Below are positions 41,697 to 50,166 of a stretch of DNA of 64,000 nt, in pieces. The DNA lies in assembly GCF_011682045.1 (NCBI RefSeq), contig NZ_VVIW01000003.1:461651-525650 (forward strand), read 5' to 3'. Source of the stretch: Massilia aquatica. GTDB taxonomy: Bacteria > Pseudomonadota > Gammaproteobacteria > Burkholderiales > Burkholderiaceae_D. Both the position numbers and the translations under genes were made by a program. The notes beneath the pieces were generated by a model, which searched no databases, was not told where the DNA came from, and saw only the letters and a list, made by a program, of their open reading frames with translations. Every line of letters begins with the position of its first letter. Position 1 is the stretch's first letter.

Positions 41697-42457
41697 TCCT
41701 TCACCGGGACCGTGTAGTTGAGGGCGAGCCGGCCACCATCGACATACATGGTCTGGCCGGTCATGTAGGAAGCGTCGTCGCTGGCCAGGAACACCACCAC
41801 CGAGGCGATTTCTTCCGGTTCGCCGCAGCGTCCCAGCGGCGTGCGCGACAGGATCGTGTTGCGCGCTTCCGGGCTGCCCAGCACGGCTTTCTTGGCCAGT
41901 TCGGTCAGGATGGTGCCGGGGCCGATGCCGTTCACGCGGATGCCGTAGCCGGCCAGGTTCAGCGCCATGACCTTGGTCAGCTGGTTGATGCCGCCCTTGG
42001 ACACCACGTATGGCACCTGGTTGGCGATCGCCACTTCCGAATTGACGCTCGACATATTGATGATGCAGCCGTGTTGCTGGCTCACCATGTGGCGCGCCGC
42101 AGCCTGGCCGCACAGGAACATGGACTTCAGATTGATGCGCATCACGCGGTCGAAATCGTCTTCGGTCAGGTCGAGGAAATCGGCGGCGTGGGTCACGCCG
42201 GCGTTGTTGACCAGCACATCGATGCGCCCGAAGGCGGCCACGGTCGCGGCGATCATGGCATCGACATCGGCCTTCTGGCTGACGTCGGCGGCAAAGAAGC
42301 GGGCGTTCTCGCCAAGCGCCTCGGCCGCGGCGGCGCCGTCGGGCTTGATATCGACCAGCATCACGCGCGCGCCTTCCTTCACCAGGCGCTGGGCGCAGGC
42401 CAGGCCGATGCCTTGCGTGGCGCCGGTGACGATCGCTACTTTTTGCTCAAGTCTCAT
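41693..42457 (-). CDS. Short-chain dehydrogenase/reductase (SDR)
   Basis: 254 residues, classical SDR: TGATQGIGLA cofactor loop, NNAG, catalytic Ser in INMSSVNS and YVVSK (Tyr and Lys), then the RVNGIGPGTI end of the active site. D36 after the second strand (VMLVDIK) suggests NAD(H) preference. The substrate is unknown. It is in an operon with ohrR, so it may handle aldehydes or ketones from lipid peroxide breakdown; that is inference. Confidence 0.9.
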   Translation of the reverse strand: MRLEQKVAIVTGATQGIGLACAQRLVKEGARVMLVDIKPDGAAAAEALGENARFFAADVSQKADVDAMIAATVAAFGRIDVLVNNAGVTHAADFLDLTEDDFDRVMRINLKSMFLCGQAAARHMVSQQHGCIINMSSVNSEVAIANQVPYVVSKGGINQLTKVMALNLAGYGIRVNGIGPGTILTELAKKAVLGSPEARNTILSRTPLGRCGEPEEIASVVVFLASDDASYMTGQTMYVDGGRLALNYTVPVKE

Positions 42458-42533
42458 GTATTGCTTTCAATGTGATGCGGAATAGCGAATTTTAACCACA
42501 CAGTGCGCCCGGCGTCGGGTTTTTTGCACTGCA

Positions 42534-43061
42534 TCACAGCATGATGGGGCGATCCGGCAACTCGTTGGCGCGCGCGCCCTGCGCTGGAAAGTGCTCCACC
42601 AGCAAGCTGTTGACTTGTGCCAATGCAGCCAGCGTGGCGGCGTGGAATTGGCCGAGTGCAAAACCCTGCGTCATGGTCGCGCACACACGTTTCCAGACGA
42701 TATTGTCGATCTTGCGCCCGACGTTGCGGTCGGTCACGATTTCGATCTGATGCTCGGCCAGGTTCACGTAGATGAGCACGCCGCAATTGTCTTCCGTATC
42801 CCAGATGCCATATTCGGCAAACAGGGCAATCGCGCGTTCGCGGATGCCCATGCCGGCCCACAAGGCGTCGAAGGGCATGCCGTGCTCGACGATGAGGCGC
42901 ACCTCGCTGCGGTGGCGTTGCTCGCCGGACGCGATGGCCTTGGCGATCGCATCGAGCGTCTCCGGCGGAAACGCGCGCCGGCCGTTCGCTTGCGTGCTGC
43001 GCCAGTGGCGCCAGATGCGCGCCAGGCGCGAACCGCTTGTTGATGTGGCGGACTGACTCAT
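42534..43061 (-). CDS. TPM-domain protein (TLP18.3/Psb32-like), small
   Basis: 175 residues. The TPM domain shows SGEQRHRSEVRLIVEHGMP, RERAIALFAEYGIWDTEDN and HQIEIVTDRNVGRKI. No signal peptide or Gly-rich tail, unlike the preceding gene. It overlaps the stop of that gene by one base (TAATG). Third gene of the lemA-TPM operon, a common arrangement whose role in envelope maintenance is not settled. Confidence 0.85.
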   Translation of the reverse strand: MSQSATSTSGSRLARIWRHWRSTQANGRRAFPPETLDAIAKAIASGEQRHRSEVRLIVEHGMPFDALWAGMGIRERAIALFAEYGIWDTEDNCGVLIYVNLAEHQIEIVTDRNVGRKIDNIVWKRVCATMTQGFALGQFHAATLAALAQVNSLLVEHFPAQGARANELPDRPIML

Positions 43062-43858
43062 TACCAATCTCCCGAGGCGCCGCCGCCGTCAAAACTGCCG
43101 CCGCCGCCGGAAAACCCGCCGCCGGAAAAACCACCACCGCCGCCACCGCCGCGACCGAGGCCGCCAAGCGCGCTGCCGATGATGAAGCCGGTCGCACCGC
43201 TGCTCCAGCCGCCGCTGCCCAGACGCGAGCGGCGTGGCCGCAACATCGATGCCAGCGCAATCGCGCCGAACAGGATCAGCGGCACCAGCATGCCGCCGCC
43301 GCCCGACTCCTGCGCCTGGCGCTGCTGTTGTGCCTGCGGCGGGGCAGGGAACTGCTCGGCGTTGAGCAGGGTCGCAATGGCGCCCACGCCGGCCACCAGG
43401 CCGTCATAAAACTGTTTCTGCTGAAAATGCGGGGCGATTACATCCTGCAAGATGCGCTTCGATTGCGCATCAGTCAGCACGCCTTGCACGCCGCGCCCGG
43501 CTTCGATGCGCAAGCGCCGCAGGGCGGTGGGATTCTCGGGCGCCACCACCAGCAGCACGCCATCGTCGACGCCCTTGCGGCCGAGCTTCCAGGCATCGGT
43601 CACGCGGATGCTGTACTGCTCGATCTGTTCCGGCGCCGTGCTCTTGACCAGCAACACCGCGATCTGGCTGCCGGTCTTGCTTTCGTAGTCGGTCAGCACG
43701 GCTTCGAGTTTGGCGCGCTGTTCCGCGCTCAGCATGCCGGCCTGGTCGGTGACATGGCTGCTCAGGGTCGGCACCGGCGCCAGCTGGGCGTGGGCGGTGG
43801 CGCCCAGACCGAGCCCGAACGCCAGGGCCAGCAACCATAAATAACGCAGCAGCTTCAT
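43061..43858 (-). CDS. TPM-domain membrane protein (YgcG-like)
   Basis: 265 residues. Signal peptide (LALAFGLGLGATAHA), TPM domain (LSSHVTDQAGMLSAEQRAKL, then TGSQIAVLLVKSTAPE), one membrane segment near 180-200, and a Gly-rich C-terminus with the repeated FSGGG pattern ending in SGDW. It is the second gene of the lemA operon; the start at 43858 follows the lemA stop after 4 bases. Confidence 0.88.
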   Translation of the reverse strand: MKLLRYLWLLALAFGLGLGATAHAQLAPVPTLSSHVTDQAGMLSAEQRAKLEAVLTDYESKTGSQIAVLLVKSTAPEQIEQYSIRVTDAWKLGRKGVDDGVLLVVAPENPTALRRLRIEAGRGVQGVLTDAQSKRILQDVIAPHFQQKQFYDGLVAGVGAIATLLNAEQFPAPPQAQQQRQAQESGGGGMLVPLILFGAIALASMLRPRRSRLGSGGWSSGATGFIIGSALGGLGRGGGGGGGFSGGGFSGGGGSFDGGGASGDW

Positions 43859-43862
43859 CGGC

Positions 43863-44474
43863 TTACTTGCCAAAGTTCACGGCTGGGGCGGTCGAAATCG
43901 CCTTTTCGTTTTCGACGGTGAACGACGGCTTGACCTCGTAGCCGAACATCTTGGCGGTCAGGTTGGTCGGGAACTTGCGCACCTGGACGTTGTAATCCTG
44001 CACGGTGACGATGTAACGCTGGCGCGCCACGGTGATGCGGTTCTCGGTGCCTTCCAGCTGCGACTGCAGGTCGCGGAAGCTGGCGTCGGCCTTCAGGTCG
44101 GGATACTTCTCGGCAACCACCATCAGGCGCGACAAGGCGCCGGACAACTCGCCCTGGGCCGCCTGGAACTTCTTGAACGCTTCCGGATCGTTGAGCACCT
44201 CGGGAGTGACCTGGACGCTGGTGGCGGAGGCGCGTGCGCGCGTGACCGCTTCCAGCGTTTCTTTTTCGTGCGAGGCATAGCCCTTGACCGTGTTGACCAG
44301 ATTCGGAATCAGGTCGGCGCGGCGCTGGTACTGGTTGACGACTTCGCCCCAGGCCGCCTTGCTGGCTTCATCCTTGGTCTGGAATTCGTTATAGCCGCAG
44401 CCGGACAGGAGTGTCCCCGTCAGTGCCAGGGTCAGCAGCACCCGTGTGCAGCGTGCGAATGCGTTGTTTGTCAT
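43863..44474 (-). CDS. LemA-family lipoprotein-like protein
   Basis: 203 residues. A lipobox-like LLSGC (Cys26) starts the mature part, followed by the LemA helices: WGEVVNQYQRRADLIPNLVN, VKGYASHEKETLEAVTRARA and VQDYNVQVRKFPTNL. LemA proteins are coiled-coil envelope proteins. GGAAATACC precedes ATG 44474. First gene of the lemA-TPM-TPM operon. Confidence 0.92.
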   Translation of the reverse strand: MTNNAFARCTRVLLTLALTGTLLSGCGYNEFQTKDEASKAAWGEVVNQYQRRADLIPNLVNTVKGYASHEKETLEAVTRARASATSVQVTPEVLNDPEAFKKFQAAQGELSGALSRLMVVAEKYPDLKADASFRDLQSQLEGTENRITVARQRYIVTVQDYNVQVRKFPTNLTAKMFGYEVKPSFTVENEKAISTAPAVNFGK

Positions 44475-44622
44475 GGTATTTCCGTCCGTAGCAAGTTGTC
44501 GAATGGTCAAAAATATACCCTAAATGCCCACAAGATGGCTTTTCAAGCGTGCGTGCTTGCGGGCGGGGAGGGCGAGGGGAAGGTTACAATGGCGGGTTTG
44601 TAATTGACTACGAGGCTGTCCT

Positions 44623-45441
44623 GTGAACTTTATCAACAAGCTGTCCGCCGCCTGGACCACCAACAACTCCCTGCTGTGCGTGGGCCTGGACCCCGACCTG
44701 GCGCGTTTCCCGGCGCAACTGGCCAGCGAGCCGGACGCGATTTACCTGTTTTGCAAGGAAATCATCGACGCCACGGCGGACCTGGCCTGTTCCTTCAAGC
44801 CGCAGATCGCTTACTTTGCCGCGCTGGGCGCGGAGGGGCAGCTCGAGCGCATTTGCGCGTATGCGCGCCAGCATTATCCGCACATTCCCGTCATTCTCGA
44901 CGCCAAGCGCGGCGACATCGGCGCCACCGCGCGCCAGTACGCGCGCGAAGCGTTCGACCGCTACGGGGCCGATGCGGTGACGGTTAACCCGTACATGGGT
45001 TTCGACTCGGTCGAGCCGTACATGGAATGGACCGACCGCGGCGCTATCGTGCTGTGCCGCACGTCCAATCCGGGCGGATCGGATTTGCAGTTCCTGATGG
45101 CCGACGGCAAGCCGCTGTACCAGCACGTGGCGCGCATGGTGGCCGACACGTGGAACAAGAACGGGCAGTGCGCGCTGGTGGTGGGGGCGACCTTTCCGGA
45201 AGAACTGGCGCAGGTGCGGGCGATCGTGGGCGAGATGCCGCTGCTGGTGCCGGGGGTGGGTGCGCAGGGCGGGGATGTGGAAGCGACCGTCAGGTCCGGA
45301 CGCACGGCCAGCGGCGCCGGCATGATGATCAACTCTTCGCGCGCGATCTTGTATGCGACGGCGCAGGGGAGCGAGGATTTTGCGGCGGCTGCGCGCCGGG
45401 TGGCGACCGAGACGCGCGACGCGATTAATTTGTATCGCTAA
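44623..45441 (+). CDS. pyrF: Orotidine 5'-phosphate decarboxylase (type 2)
   Basis: 272 residues from a GTG start. The active-site Asp-Lys network is in [11 protein letters not shown], the N-terminal substrate Asp in VGLDPDL, and the end [14 protein letters not shown] contains the phosphate-binding Arg. The length and [15 protein letters not shown] stretch fit the longer type-2 PyrF found in Burkholderiales and mycobacteria. It makes UMP from OMP, the last step of pyrimidine synthesis. Confidence 0.95.
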   Translation: MNFINKLSAAWTTNNSLLCVGLDPDLARFPAQLASEPDAIYLFCKEIIDATADLACSFKPQIAYFAALGAEGQLERICAYARQHYPHIPVILDAKRGDIGATARQYAREAFDRYGADAVTVNPYMGFDSVEPYMEWTDRGAIVLCRTSNPGGSDLQFLMADGKPLYQHVARMVADTWNKNGQCALVVGATFPEELAQVRAIVGEMPLLVPGVGAQGGDVEATVRSGRTASGAGMMINSSRAILYATAQGSEDFAAAARRVATETRDAINLYR

Positions 45442-45443
45442 CC

Positions 45444-45532
45444 CGTCGTTCGCGCAGAGGCGGGAACCCAAGTTCGTACCGTAGCCAGTGTCGGCTCGGC
45501 AAACTTGGGTTCCCGCTTTCGCGGGAACGACG
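45444..45532. repeat. Palindromic extragenic repeat, CGTCGTTCCCGC family (copy 1)
   Basis: CGTCGTTC and GAACGACG ends with inner AGGCGGGAACCCAAGTT and AACTTGGGTTCCCGCTT arms form a long imperfect hairpin of about 89 bases. It lies between pyrF and sbcB, which converge, and may serve as a shared transcription end. Related copies occur at 47032 and 63926. Confidence 0.8.
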
Positions 45533-45552
45533 AGCTAGCGGCGACAGGATAA

Positions 45553-47001
45553 TTAGTACCTGCTCGGCGCAATCGCCTCGGCATAATCGTACAAGGTCCC
45601 CAGAATTTCCTCGGCCCGCTCATCGGCATCTTCCGACAAGGTATCAATCTCCGCAAACAACTGCTCGATCGTGCGCGCGCCGCCTTCCCCGTCGAACAGC
45701 CTGGCCGCGCGGTGCGCTTCCCACTGCTGCGCTTCGGCTTCGCTCAACAACTCCGGGAAATTGCGCGCGCGATACCTGAACACCAGCTCCACCAGGCGCT
45801 GATCCTCGAACGACGGCCTGGCCTTGGCCAGCTTTTCCGGCGTCTCGGTGCGCAAGGACTCCAGCTTGCGCCGGTCGCCGCTGCCGATAAAGCCGCCATA
45901 CAGGTCTTCATCCACATCCACGCTTTCCTGCGCACCCGGCCGCTGGTACACCTGCGCCCACAAGGCCCCCATATCCGGCCCCGCCGCCGCCACGGCCGCA
46001 AAGGCGCGGGCCTGCTCGATATCGATGCCCCATTTCTGCGCCATCTCGGCGCTCAAGGTCTTGAGATTGCCCACCAGCATAGGCGACTTGTTCAAATGGA
46101 TGCTCTTGATCGGCAAGCGCGTCACGCCTTCCGGCAGGTCGGCCGAGCGCGTGAACATGCGCAGGCGGATCGTGTCCGCGTCGAGCCCGAACAGCTCGGT
46201 CGGATCGTAGCTGCAATCCCACACCAGCACTTCATTCTTGTTGGTCGGATGCGTTGCCAGCGGCCACACCAGGCCGATGCAGCCGCGCTCGGTCGGGAAC
46301 ATGCCCGACACGTGCAGGAAGGGCTGGCGTTGCGCCGCCGCCAGATGCATGCCCATTTCCGAGGCGACCTTGTCTTTCTTGTGCAGGGCCAGGCAAAAAT
46401 CGAACAGCTTGGGCTGCTTGTCGCGGATCAGGCGCGCCAGCGCGATGGTGGCGCGCACGTCCGACAACGCATCGTGCGCCGACTCGTGCAGCAAACCATT
46501 GGCCTTGGCCAGATGTTCCAGCTTGAAACTCGGCTTGCCATCCTCGCGCATCGGCCATTCGATACCTTCCGGACGCAGCGCGTAGGTCATGCGCACCACG
46601 TCGAGCAAGTCCCAGCGTCCGCAATTGTGCTGCCACTCGCGCGCGTACGGGTCGATCAGGTTGCGCCAGAACAGGAAGCGGGTGATCTCGTCATCGAAAC
46701 GGATGGTGTTGTAGCCCACGCCAATGGTGCCCGCCTGGCTGAACGCGGCCTCGATGGTGGCCGCGAACTGGTGCTCGGGCACGCCCATTTCCAGGCATTG
46801 CTGGGGCGTGATGCCGGTGATCAGGCAGGACTGCGGGTCGGGCAGGAAATCCGGGGCCGGCTGGCAGTACAGCATGATCGGCTCGCCGATTTCGTTCAGG
46901 GCGGCATCGGTGCGGATCGCGGCGAACTGCGCCGGACGATCGCGGCGCGGCTGGGCGCCGAAGGTTTCGTAGTCGTGCCAGAGAAAGGTATGGGTGGTCA
47001 T
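45553..47001 (-). CDS. sbcB: Exodeoxyribonuclease I
   Basis: 482 residues. DEDDh exonuclease motifs: LWHDYETFGAQPRRDRPAQF (Asp and Glu), VGYNTIRFDDEITRFLFWRN (Asp) and HDALSDVRATIALA (His and Asp). The C-terminal SH3-like and helical domains of ExoI follow. It degrades single-stranded DNA 3' to 5' in recombination and mismatch repair. Confidence 0.95.
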   Translation of the reverse strand: MTTHTFLWHDYETFGAQPRRDRPAQFAAIRTDAALNEIGEPIMLYCQPAPDFLPDPQSCLITGITPQQCLEMGVPEHQFAATIEAAFSQAGTIGVGYNTIRFDDEITRFLFWRNLIDPYAREWQHNCGRWDLLDVVRMTYALRPEGIEWPMREDGKPSFKLEHLAKANGLLHESAHDALSDVRATIALARLIRDKQPKLFDFCLALHKKDKVASEMGMHLAAAQRQPFLHVSGMFPTERGCIGLVWPLATHPTNKNEVLVWDCSYDPTELFGLDADTIRLRMFTRSADLPEGVTRLPIKSIHLNKSPMLVGNLKTLSAEMAQKWGIDIEQARAFAAVAAAGPDMGALWAQVYQRPGAQESVDVDEDLYGGFIGSGDRRKLESLRTETPEKLAKARPSFEDQRLVELVFRYRARNFPELLSEAEAQQWEAHRAARLFDGEGGARTIEQLFAEIDTLSEDADERAEEILGTLYDYAEAIAPSRY

Positions 47002-47031
47002 GGAACTTTGATCAATAAGTTGCGCTAAGTT

Positions 47032-47114
47032 CCGTCGTTCCCGCGCAGGCGGGAACCCAAGCTCTCGTTGCTAAGCGACGGTGCCTTGGATTCCCGCCTG
47101 CGCGGGAATGACGG
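47032..47114. repeat. Palindromic extragenic repeat (copy 2)
   Basis: CGTCGTTCCCGCGCAGGCGG at the left and CCGCCTGCGCGGGAATGACG at the right form a near-perfect long hairpin of about 83 bases. Same family as 45444-45532. It lies between sbcB and the cNMP-GGDEF gene. Confidence 0.85.
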
Positions 47115-47198
47115 TTCCGAATGTTGCGGTCAGAATTTCGATGGCGTCAGGGGCGGACCCATATGGTACACAGATTGGCGCCGCCCCGGGGCGCGCTT

Positions 47199-48167
47199 TC
47201 AGCGCGCCACCCGGTTGCGTCCGCCGTCCTTGGCGCGGTACAAGGCGGCGTCGGCCGCTGCGATCAGGCCGCTGTCATCCATGCCCGCTTCCAGCAAGGC
47301 CACCCCGAACGAGGCCGTGATGTGCGGCAGGGGAACGCGCATGTCGCGGAAAATCGGCGCTTCGCGCATGCGCGCGCACAGGCGGTCGGCCACCATCACG
47401 GCCAGCGGTTCCGGCGTTTCTGGCAGGATCACCATCAACTCCTCGCCGCCGTAGCGCAGCGCAAAATCGGACGGGCGCAGCGCCGTCGAAATCACATCGG
47501 CCGCCGCGCGCAACGCGTCGTCGCCGGCCAGGTGGCCATGGGTGTCGTTGAACAGCTTGAAGTGGTCGAGGTCGAGCATCACCAGCGCCAGCGGCGTGCC
47601 GGCGCGGTGCGCGGTGGCGATCAGCTTGGGCAGCATGTCGTTCATCCAGGCCCGGTTGTACAGCCCGGTCAAGCCATCGTTCATCGACAGCTGGCGATAG
47701 AATTCGCCCAGCTTCTGGCGCCGCCGCAGCAGCGCGTTGGCGGCCCGGATGCGGAACGACAGCAGCCGCAGCAGGTTGCGCGCCAGGCCGTTCGACTGGT
47801 CGATCAGCTTCCACACCAGTTCGCCTTCGATGACCAGCAGCTCCGATTCTTCGAGCGCACTGATCGAGGCCAGGTTGGCCGCTTCGTCCAGTACCGACTG
47901 CTCGCCCACGCTCTCGCCCGGCAAGATCTTGCTGACCGTGCCGTCGGCCATGCCGTTGCGCGTGTCGGCCTCGACCGCCAGGGCGCCGCGCAGCACGATG
48001 TACAGGCGCGCGCGGTTGCTGTCTTCGACCCGGTCGCCGGTGCCCAGCCGGATCACGGCGCACCCGGCCAGCGCCTGCGCGATCTGGTCGTCGTCGATAT
48101 CGCGGAACAAATGCAGGTCGCGGATGGTGTAGCTTGATGCTGCGAAGGTGCCGATCTGTTCCAACAT
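47199..48167 (-). CDS. Cyclic-nucleotide-binding domain / GGDEF diguanylate cyclase
   Basis: 322 residues, cytoplasmic. Residues about 20-135 form a cNMP-binding beta-roll (LYIVLRGALAVEADT, then LPGESVGEQSVLDEA). Residues about 160-320 form a GGDEF domain whose motif reads GGEEL, with an RxxD inhibitory site (RPSD) five residues before. The Leu in place of Phe is unusual but tolerated in some enzymes. It could link a cyclic nucleotide or just a structural signal to c-di-GMP output. Single gene. Confidence 0.88.
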   Translation of the reverse strand: MLEQIGTFAASSYTIRDLHLFRDIDDDQIAQALAGCAVIRLGTGDRVEDSNRARLYIVLRGALAVEADTRNGMADGTVSKILPGESVGEQSVLDEAANLASISALEESELLVIEGELVWKLIDQSNGLARNLLRLLSFRIRAANALLRRRQKLGEFYRQLSMNDGLTGLYNRAWMNDMLPKLIATAHRAGTPLALVMLDLDHFKLFNDTHGHLAGDDALRAAADVISTALRPSDFALRYGGEELMVILPETPEPLAVMVADRLCARMREAPIFRDMRVPLPHITASFGVALLEAGMDDSGLIAAADAALYRAKDGGRNRVAR

Positions 48168-48260
48168 AGTCTCTCCGGTCAGGTATGCGCCGCTATAACA
48201 ATTGGCGTTTGCATCATATCAGTGTTCCAATAGCGTCATTCGAATTCCACGGTTGATTCC

Positions 48261-49055
48261 ATGCACTTCCTTGATGCCATTGGCACCCAACACAAGCCGG
48301 ACCCGGCGGCACGGATCGTGTCGCTGGTGCCCTCGATTACTGAACTCCTGTGCGACCTCGGCCTGGCCGGGCAAGTGGTTGGGCGCACCGGCTTTTGCAT
48401 CCATCCGGCCGCGCAGGTGGCGGCGATCGCCAAGATCGGCGGCACCAAGGATGTGAACCTGGAAAAGATCCGCAAGCTCGCACCCACCCATCTGGTGGTC
48501 AACATCGACGAAAACGAAAAGCCGACGGTCGAGGCGCTGGCCGCATTCGTGCCGAACATCGTCGTCACCCATCCGGTGGCGCCGCGCGACAACCTGGCAT
48601 TGGCGCGCCTGATGGGCGGCATTTTTTGTGCCGGCGACAAGGCCGACGCCTGGTGCGCCGACTTTGAAGCGGAGTACGCCGCCTTGCAGGCGCTGCCCAA
48701 GGGCCGCCCGGCGACAGTGCTGTACTGCATCTGGCAAGATCCGTGGATGAGCATTTCGGCCGATACCTATATTGCCCGCATGATGGCCGAAATCGGCTGG
48801 CGCGTGCCGCAGCTGGACGATGCGACGCGCTACCCGCGCTTTACCTGGTCGGAGGAACTGGTGGCGCGCATCGACGGCGTATTGCTGTCGACCGAGCCCT
48901 ACCGCTTCACGGAGGCCCACGCGGACGCATTGGAAAAGCAGATCGGCAAGCCGGTCTATCTGGTCGATGGGGAAATGATGTCGTGGTACGGCAGCCGTTC
49001 GGTCGCCGGTTTGCGCTACCTGCGCGCCATGGCGCAGTCGGCGTCGATGTTTTGA
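48261..49055 (+). CDS. BtuF-like helical-backbone metal receptor protein
   Basis: 264 residues. The fold signatures RIVSLVPSITELLCDLGLAG, VVGRTGFCIHP and GGTKDVNLEKIRKLAPTHLV belong to periplasmic binding proteins for cobalamin or chelated iron. No signal peptide is visible at the start chosen (ATG 48261), which is odd for this family, so it may act in the cytoplasm or have an unusual export route. No ABC transporter gene is next to it. Confidence 0.8.
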   Translation: MHFLDAIGTQHKPDPAARIVSLVPSITELLCDLGLAGQVVGRTGFCIHPAAQVAAIAKIGGTKDVNLEKIRKLAPTHLVVNIDENEKPTVEALAAFVPNIVVTHPVAPRDNLALARLMGGIFCAGDKADAWCADFEAEYAALQALPKGRPATVLYCIWQDPWMSISADTYIARMMAEIGWRVPQLDDATRYPRFTWSEELVARIDGVLLSTEPYRFTEAHADALEKQIGKPVYLVDGEMMSWYGSRSVAGLRYLRAMAQSASMF

Positions 49056-49146
49056 GCGGGGCAGCGGATGTGCCATGCCGGTGCTGCGTTGCGCTGGCTC
49101 AGGCCGGCCTGCCGCGGGGGCAGGCGCTGGCCCGATTGTCAGGCAA

Positions 49147-49512
49147 TTACTCGTTCACTTCATCCGGCTCAGGCACCAGTTTCGGCGTGGCGTGCAGCTG
49201 CTTGTCGTGCAGGCGGCCCAGGGCGCTGTCAATGGCGCGCTTGAGTTTGTCGGCAGCGCCGCTGATGGCCTGGTGCAAGCTGACAGCGTGGTCGCTGACC
49301 GCGATCGGCTGATAGCCGGTCACGCGCGCTTCGAGCAGGCAGCGGTTGCCGCCGTCGGAGGATTTCTGGCTGTTTTCGTCGCTGAGGTGGACTTCAACAC
49401 GGGTAATGTGTTCGCTAAAACGCGAGACGGCGGCCGAGACCACGGATTGCACATGATCGTCCAGGCCTTGATGACGTTCGATCGTTTTATCGGTATTGAT
49501 GTTGATTTGCAT
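49147..49512 (-). CDS. HPF/RaiA-like ribosome-associated protein
   Basis: 121 residues, short form. MQININTDKTIERHQGLDDH, RVEVHLSDENSQKS and ALGRLHDKQ fit the beta-alpha-beta fold of hibernation-promoting factors, though basic residues are fewer than in E. coli HPF. It may bind the 30S decoding centre in stationary phase or be a divergent relative. Confidence 0.75.
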   Translation of the reverse strand: MQININTDKTIERHQGLDDHVQSVVSAAVSRFSEHITRVEVHLSDENSQKSSDGGNRCLLEARVTGYQPIAVSDHAVSLHQAISGAADKLKRAIDSALGRLHDKQLHATPKLVPEPDEVNE

Positions 49513-49641
49513 AAGCTCACTCCCGGCTGTTCATAAAGGTACTCGCACAACCCCTTGTTGACCTGCATGTGCGGCCTGAGCGCATTGCTGCGCCACGCCA
49601 GGGTTGGCACTTCGTTAAGCACACGACCTATCTTACACCTT

Positions 49642-50166
49642 TCATTGAGATTGCTCAGTGCAAATGAAATCGAGGCGTGCGGGCTGCCAGCGCAGGGCGT
49701 CCGCATGCGCGCCGGCGCGTTCGATGGCAAAGCCCAGGCCCAGGTACAAACGGCGCGCTTGCGGGTTGCTTCGGTGCACCGACAAGGTCAGCGGTAACCG
49801 GTGAGCGGCCGCCCATTGCTGCAATGCGCGCAGCACGGCGCTGCCGGTGCCGTGTCCGCGCGCGTGCGGCAGCAGGGCGATATCGACCAGGCGCATTGCC
49901 AGCGGCCCATGCTCGAGCACGATGCGCGCCACCGGCTCGCCGGCTTCCTCGAGGATCAGATAGATGGCGTCGGGAAAGCGCTGGCGGTAGTCGGCCATTT
50001 GCAGGCGCTGCTGCATCGACATGATCGAGGCCGCCAGGGCCGGATCGGCGCGGCCGCTGCCGAGCAAGTCCTGGCGCGTGGACGCGTACAGGCGCGCCAG
50101 GAACGGCGCATCGCCCGGCACCAAGGCACGCGCGCCGAAAGCGTGCAGATGGGTGGCCAGGTTCAT
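49642..50166 (-). CDS. GNAT-family N-acetyltransferase
   Basis: 174 residues. The acetyl-CoA loop LLPHARGHGTGSAVLRAL and the C-terminal HRSNPQARRLYLGLGF are typical of GNAT. Its ATG overlaps the stop of the MFS gene upstream (50163-50166), so the two are co-translated. The substrate is unknown. Confidence 0.88.
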   Translation of the reverse strand: MNLATHLHAFGARALVPGDAPFLARLYASTRQDLLGSGRADPALAASIMSMQQRLQMADYRQRFPDAIYLILEEAGEPVARIVLEHGPLAMRLVDIALLPHARGHGTGSAVLRALQQWAAAHRLPLTLSVHRSNPQARRLYLGLGFAIERAGAHADALRWQPARLDFICTEQSQ

